Assembly (NCBI GenBank): GCA_016650435.1 | Contig: JAENVT010000448.1 | Span: 1 to 18,211 of the forward strand | Direction of reading: 5' to 3' | DNA length: 18,211 nucleotides | DNA from: Ilumatobacteraceae bacterium | Lineage (GTDB): Bacteria; Actinomycetota; Acidimicrobiia; Acidimicrobiales; Ilumatobacteraceae | In this document: piece after piece, positions 14,660-18,211 of the stretch | Layout of the letters: each line of letters begins with the position of its first letter | Position numbering within the stretch: position 1 is the stretch's first letter | Position numbers and translations under genes: made by a program | The notes under the pieces: generated by a model | Database searches by the model: none | What the model was told of the DNA's origin: nothing | Seen by the model: only the letters and a program-made list of their open reading frames with translations

Positions 14660-15835
14660 TTAGACCAGGAAACTGACACCTTCGGTGAAACCCATCAGTG
14701 CGCGACCGTAGATCAGCGCGCTGATCTCGGGCGCCACGACGGCGTGACGGCTGGCGATCTCGCTGTCGCGCCAGATCCGTTGGATCGGGCTGGCCTCGGC
14801 GAACGACGATGCCCCGTGCGTCGAGCACAGGACGCGAATCGCCTCGCGAGCGGACTCGGCGGCGTGGCCGGTGTCGTTGCGCGTACGGGCACGCTCCACG
14901 TACGTCATCGTGCGCCCGGCCGCTGCGGCATCGTCGATATCGGCGGCGGCGCGATACGCAAAGAGATGAGCCGTGTCGACCAGCGTCGCCGCCTTGGAGA
15001 TGCCGAGCTGGAACGTTGGGGCGTCGCGTTGCAATTCGTATTCGCTGTACGCAATGCCGCGCTTGTGGCCTTTCTCGATCACGTAGTCGAGTGCGGCCTG
15101 GGCCAGACCCAGCTGCGGACCGGCAAGGATCAAGGCAGCGACGGGAATGAACGCGGATTGGTACAGCGTCTCGTCCTTGAACGGCGTGTCGTACTCGTGG
15201 TTCAGCAGACCCGGAACCCAGTGCAGATGATGGTCGGGAACGAACACTTCGTCGGCATGAATCGTGTTGCTTCCCGTGCCGCGCATGCCCGAGACGAACC
15301 AAGTGTCTTCGATGGTGACGTCGCTGTTGGGAATGAGCGCCATTGCCGGGTAGAGGAACTCGCCGTCTTCGTTCGTGATCGGCACGCCGACGAATGACCA
15401 GTCTGCGTGGTACGAACCGCTGGCCCAGTTCCACGCGCCGGTGACGATGATCCCGCCATCGACCTTGCGGGTTTGGGCAGTGGGATTGAACACCCCGGCG
15501 ATGCGGGCCTCGGGATTGGCGCCCCACACGTCGTTCTGCGCTCGTTCGTTCATCAGTCCGACGAAGAACGAGCAGACATTCATCAGCGCGGTGACCCACG
15601 CCGTCGAGCCACATCCCTTGGCCACTTCACGCGAGACGTCGAGCTGGGTGCGAATGTCGGTCTGCCATCCGCCGTAGCGCTTCGGCACCATGATCTTGAA
15701 CGCGCCAGCGTCTTTCAAAGCGTCGATGTTCTCGTCGACCACGCGGCGATCGTCTTCGGTCTGGCGGGCATTCTTCTCGAGGATCGGGCGAATGGCCGCG
15801 ATTCGTTCGAGTAGGCCGTCGATGGTTTGTGTCAT
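14660..15835 (-). CDS. Flavin-dependent monooxygenase, oxygenase component (HsaA / acyl-CoA dehydrogenase fold), copy B
   Basis: This 391-residue protein is a divergent paralogue of the gene that follows. Shared marks include KRYGGWQTDIRTQLDV, AKGCGSTAWVTALM, GAWNWASGSYHADW, WFVSGMRGTGSNTI and the C-terminal IYGRALMGF. It should be the oxygenase of a two-component aromatic hydroxylase needing free reduced FMN or FAD. The ATG at 15835 has GGAG 6 nt upstream; earlier in-frame codons fall inside the preceding FAH-family gene. The gap to that gene is 23 nt. It may form a hetero-oligomer with copy A or act on a different intermediate. The substrate is unresolved. Confidence 0.88.
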   Translation of the reverse strand: MTQTIDGLLERIAAIRPILEKNARQTEDDRRVVDENIDALKDAGAFKIMVPKRYGGWQTDIRTQLDVSREVAKGCGSTAWVTALMNVCSFFVGLMNERAQNDVWGANPEARIAGVFNPTAQTRKVDGGIIVTGAWNWASGSYHADWSFVGVPITNEDGEFLYPAMALIPNSDVTIEDTWFVSGMRGTGSNTIHADEVFVPDHHLHWVPGLLNHEYDTPFKDETLYQSAFIPVAALILAGPQLGLAQAALDYVIEKGHKRGIAYSEYELQRDAPTFQLGISKAATLVDTAHLFAYRAAADIDDAAAAGRTMTYVERARTRNDTGHAAESAREAIRVLCSTHGASSFAEASPIQRIWRDSEIASRHAVVAPEISALIYGRALMGFTEGVSFLV

Positions 15836-15858
15836 CTCGAACTCCGTTCGAAGTTGGC

Positions 15859-16716
15859 TTACGGTTGGGCGATGACGGGGTTCTCGAGAACCCCGAGTTT
15901 GTCGATCTCGATGCGCACGGTCGAACCTGGATTCATGCACCGCGGTGGGTCCATGACGAAGCCGACACCGGCCGGGGTGCCCGTGGCGATGATCGTGCCG
16001 GGCAGCAATGTGAACGCGGTCGACAGGTGGGCGATGAGCTCCCAACAGTTGGTGATCATCTGCTTGGTCGAGGCATCTTGGCGAAGATCGCCGTCGACCC
16101 ACGTGCGGATGGTGAGATCGTGCGGATCACCGATCTCGTCGGCACTGACAAGCCACGGCCCAATGGGACCGTGGGTGTCCCACGACTTGCCCATGGTCAT
16201 GGTCGGCGTGGCCCGCTGCCAATCTCGCACCGACACATCGTTGACGATGAGATAGCCGGCGACGACCGACGCTGCGTCCTCCACCGAAACGTTGCGACAA
16301 CGCGTGCCGATGACGATGCCGAGCTCGCCCTCGTAGTCGACCCACTTCGGCGCGACGGTCGGCACTTCGATGCCGGCGCCTGGGCCGACCACGCACGTGA
16401 TCTGCTTGTTGAACACGACCGGGGCCTTCGGCTTTTCCATGCCACTCTCGGCCACATGGTCCGCGTAGTTGAGACCGATTGCAAGGAACGTCGGTGGTTG
16501 GGCGATTGGTGCCTCGAGCTGCACTGCTGATATGGCGATTCGCGGTGCCGAGCCGGCGGTGCGGGCAACATCGGCTAGCGAGCCACTGGCCAGCAGCGGG
16601 CCGAGGTCGGTCGGCAGCGACGGGTCGGCCGTGCCGACGTCGATGATCTCGTCGGTATCGGTGGCAACGATGCCCAGCCGGGTGCGGCCACCTTCGGTGA
16701 AACGGGCGATCTTCAT
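15859..16716 (-). CDS. Fumarylacetoacetate hydrolase family protein
   Basis: This 285-residue enzyme carries the FAH metal site: Glu129 and Glu131 in DYEGELG, Asp160 in VNDVSVRDW and Lys177 in MGKSWDTHGPIGPW. The closing family signature ATGTPAGVGF is also present. The N-terminal region (MKIARFTEGGRTRLGIV) is the usual small cap domain. Family members hydrolyse fumarylacetoacetate or acylpyruvates, decarboxylate oxaloacetate, or hydrate and isomerise meta-cleavage products. Here it follows an extradiol dioxygenase and so should act on its ring-cleavage product or a later acyl intermediate. The ATG at 16716 overlaps the dioxygenase stop (ATGA) and has AAGGAG 4 nt upstream. With acetoacetyl-CoA synthetase downstream, cleavage that releases acetoacetate is attractive but unproven. 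Confidence 0.9.
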   Translation of the reverse strand: MKIARFTEGGRTRLGIVATDTDEIIDVGTADPSLPTDLGPLLASGSLADVARTAGSAPRIAISAVQLEAPIAQPPTFLAIGLNYADHVAESGMEKPKAPVVFNKQITCVVGPGAGIEVPTVAPKWVDYEGELGIVIGTRCRNVSVEDAASVVAGYLIVNDVSVRDWQRATPTMTMGKSWDTHGPIGPWLVSADEIGDPHDLTIRTWVDGDLRQDASTKQMITNCWELIAHLSTAFTLLPGTIIATGTPAGVGFVMDPPRCMNPGSTVRIEIDKLGVLENPVIAQP

Positions 16717-17642
16717 GAGACTCCTTGCAGCGCTGCGGCGATTTCTTCGACATCGTCGGGATGAACGAATGCTTTCGGAACGGGCGGTCCCCAGGCATAC
16801 AGGGACTTTTCGGGCGCCCAGTCGCGAGCATCCCACTCGGCGTCTTCCGGGATCTGGTCGAGGTCTGCGTAGTATTCGGCAAAGTTGCCGGCAGGGTCGC
16901 GGAAGTACCAGAACAGGTTGCTGCCGAGGAAGTGCCGGCCGAGGCCCCAGATGTCGCGTGTCGGGTCGACGGCGAGCAGCGTTTGCGCGCCCCGGCCGAT
17001 CTCGTCGACATCGTTGACCTGCCACGACGAGTGATGGAAGAACGGCACGGGAGCGTTGATGAGCCCGACGTTGTGGTGGTCGGTGCTGCACCGCAGGAAG
17101 GCGATCATGCCGGCACTGGTGTCGCTGATCTTGAACCCGAGCACGTCTGTGAGGAATCGCATGCTGGCTTCGAAATCGGGCGTGGTGTACAGCACGTGGC
17201 CGAGCTTGCGCGGGCGCGCCGATCCCTCGTCGAAGATTGCCGGAGCACGTGTGCCGGAACGTGCCGGATTGCCGGGGGAGTTCATCGCCTTCCACGCGTA
17301 CGGATCGGGCTGCTCGATGCGTGGACGCACAGTGACCTTGGCGGTGATGCCGACGATCGGCTCGGACATCGAGATGCTGCCGTCTTCGTGGTCGACCACA
17401 GCGATGTCGTATGCCGCGGCCGCCGAGCGAATGCGCTCGATGTCGTCGGTGTCGTCGGCGGCCAGGGCGAACTCGACGAGACGACGGTACGACGAGTCGA
17501 CGACTCGTAACTGATCGCCGCCGTCCGCCGATGCGAACATGCCGTTCGTCGTTTCGGCAAGGCCGAACTCTCGATAGAACTGCTTCGTCGCATCGACGTT
17601 GGGTACGCCGAGCGTCATCTCCGCAAGGCCGTGCAAACTCAT
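16713..17642 (-). CDS. Type I extradiol ring-cleavage dioxygenase (VOC superfamily)
   Basis: This 309-residue protein has the two-module vicinal oxygen chelate architecture of BphC/HsaC-type extradiol dioxygenases. The predicted metal ligands in the C-terminal module are His149 (RKLGHVLYTT), His203 or His204 (PFFHHSSWQV) and Glu256 (GNFAEYYAD). The spacing is near that of His146, His210 and Glu260 in BphC. The N-terminal module (residues 5-110) is degenerate, as usual. It should cleave a catechol next to its hydroxyls with Fe(II) or Mn(II). GAGG lies 8 nt before the ATG at 17642. It is first in the operon running to 10466 and is divergent from a GntR gene. The long insertion around residues 110-145 may shape a substrate pocket unlike well-known members. 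Confidence 0.88.
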   Translation of the reverse strand: MSLHGLAEMTLGVPNVDATKQFYREFGLAETTNGMFASADGGDQLRVVDSSYRRLVEFALAADDTDDIERIRSAAAAYDIAVVDHEDGSISMSEPIVGITAKVTVRPRIEQPDPYAWKAMNSPGNPARSGTRAPAIFDEGSARPRKLGHVLYTTPDFEASMRFLTDVLGFKISDTSAGMIAFLRCSTDHHNVGLINAPVPFFHHSSWQVNDVDEIGRGAQTLLAVDPTRDIWGLGRHFLGSNLFWYFRDPAGNFAEYYADLDQIPEDAEWDARDWAPEKSLYAWGPPVPKAFVHPDDVEEIAAALQGVS

Positions 17643-17694
17643 CGCGCCATCCTCACTGTGGACCCCCTACTCGTCGCCGTTCTCGGCGCGAATT

Positions 17695-17723
17695 GTTCTA
17701 CCGCCGGATCTTCGACATGTCAA
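17695..17723 (-). promoter_or_regulatory. Sigma70-type promoter for the extradiol dioxygenase operon
   Basis: On the minus strand TTGACA (17718-17723) is separated by exactly 17 nt from TAGAAC (17695-17700). This predicts a start near 17688 and a leader of about 46 nt. A TTGTTCTACCG segment (17693-17703 on the plus strand) matches ten of eleven positions of the FadR-type TNGTNNNACNA operator pattern and covers this -10 box, so GntR repression is plausible. Confidence 0.55.
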
Positions 17724-17768
17724 GAAAATTTCGATATTGCGCGCCATTCCCGAAAGTGCTTGACTATG

Positions 17769-17780
17769 CCCCCATGGGGG
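17769..17780. repeat. 12-bp perfect palindrome over the GntR start codon
   Basis: CCCCCATGGGGG is centred on the ATG at 17774. There is no purine-rich ribosome binding site just upstream, so the palindrome may affect initiation. It may also be chance in GC-rich DNA. Confidence 0.4.
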
Positions 17781-18211
17781 AGACCGCCGACGAGGCGCCG
17801 ACAGCACGTGCCGAGCCGCAAGCGGCGCGACACCGTTCGCCACTCGCTGCGATCACGCGTGCAGAACAGGTCTACTCGCAACTGCGTGCCGACATCTTGT
17901 CCGGCCGTGTCCTGCCGGGTACCAAGCTCCGATTCGCCGAGCTCACCGAGCGCTACGACTGCAGCACCAGCGTGGTACGCGAGGGTCTCACCCGCCTCGC
18001 CGAACAGGGCCTCGTGCAGGCCGAACCGCAGCACGGGTTTCATGTCACCCCGTTGTCGGAGGACGATCTGGAGGACCTCACGACTGCGCGCTGCGAGTTG
18101 GAAGGCCTGGTGTTGCGCATGTCGATCGAACACGGCGACATCGCGTGGGAGAGCGAGGTTGTCGCCGCACACCATGCGCTCGATCGAACGCCGATGGAAT
18201 CCGACGGCGAC
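17774..18211 (+). CDS. GntR family transcriptional regulator (FadR/FCD-like), C-terminus beyond window
   Basis: The frame is open from ATG 17774 to the window end, giving 146 residues. After a Glu/Ala-rich N-terminal tail of about 25 residues comes a winged helix: AEQVYSQLRADILSGRVLPGTKLRFAELTERYDCSTSVVREGLTRLAEQGLV by position about 28-79, with the recognition helix at CSTSVVREGLTRL. The start of an FCD effector domain follows (LTTARCELEGLVLRMSIEHGD). Such proteins sense organic acids or aromatic metabolites and usually repress nearby operons. It is divergent from the extradiol dioxygenase gene with 131 nt between starts, so it is the likely regulator of that operon. No ribosome binding site is visible before the ATG. 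The effector is unknown. Confidence 0.9.
   Translation, partial: MGETADEAPTARAEPQAARHRSPLAAITRAEQVYSQLRADILSGRVLPGTKLRFAELTERYDCSTSVVREGLTRLAEQGLVQAEPQHGFHVTPLSEDDLEDLTTARCELEGLVLRMSIEHGDIAWESEVVAAHHALDRTPMESDGD

Noticed and set aside
13798..14676. Plus-strand open frame of 292 codons
   Set aside because: Antisense shadow of flavin monooxygenase copy A.
14651..15397. Plus-strand open frame of 248 codons
   Set aside because: Antisense shadow of flavin monooxygenase copy B.
13453..15835. Two acyl-CoA dehydrogenases of beta-oxidation
   Set aside because: The SGxxxADW and GTGS patterns, the C-terminal ends and the extradiol context fit HsaA-like flavin monooxygenases better, although the fold is shared.
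16725..17510. Plus-strand open frame of 261 codons
   Set aside because: Antisense to the extradiol dioxygenase, whose metal ligands are evident on the minus strand.

Overview
This is a high-GC, densely coded stretch of bacterial chromosome. Overlapping ATGA stop/start junctions, frequent GTG starts and the gene families present (FadD-like ligase, HsaA-like flavin monooxygenases, GntR and IclR regulators) suggest an actinobacterium, perhaps an Acidimicrobiia (Ilumatobacter-like) member. That placement is inference; there is no rRNA or other marker gene. There is no mobile element, tRNA or CRISPR array, and no gene-free stretch longer than about 130 bases.

Left block, 1-4970, minus strand. An IclR-type regulator (4182-4970) is followed by a short palindrome-rich gap. 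Then come a CoxE-like von Willebrand A protein, a pirin, a small polysaccharide-deacetylase-like protein with an altered metal motif, and an acyl-CoA synthetase cut by the window start. The last four are tightly spaced and probably one operon.

Central block, 5043-10418, plus strand, divergent from the IclR gene. Six genes read hydroquinone 1,2-dioxygenase small and large subunits (HapC/HapD or PnpCD type), a two-subunit CoA-transferase of CatI/CatJ (GctAB-like) type, maleylacetate reductase and a 3-oxoadipyl-CoA thiolase. Together they would take hydroquinone through 4-hydroxymuconic semialdehyde, maleylacetate, 3-oxoadipate and 3-oxoadipyl-CoA to succinyl-CoA and acetyl-CoA. The 4-hydroxymuconic semialdehyde dehydrogenase is not in the window. 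A TTGACA/GACAAT promoter and a nested palindrome lie between the IclR gene and hapC and probably form the control region.

Right block, 17642 down to 10466, minus strand, convergent with the hydroquinone operon. In transcription order it holds a type I extradiol dioxygenase, a fumarylacetoacetate-hydrolase-family enzyme, two HsaA/acyl-CoA-dehydrogenase-fold flavin monooxygenases, an aminoglycoside-phosphotransferase-fold kinase and an acetoacetyl-CoA synthetase. This looks like a second aromatic pathway of unknown substrate: hydroxylation, meta cleavage, C-C hydrolysis, then rescue of acetoacetate as its CoA ester. A divergent GntR (FadR/FCD-like) regulator starts at 17774 and runs off the window. 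The 17643-17773 gap holds a good minus-strand promoter.

The window is therefore an aromatic-catabolism island. A recognisable hydroquinone lower pathway faces an uncharacterised flavin-monooxygenase/extradiol pathway, and each has its own divergent regulator.
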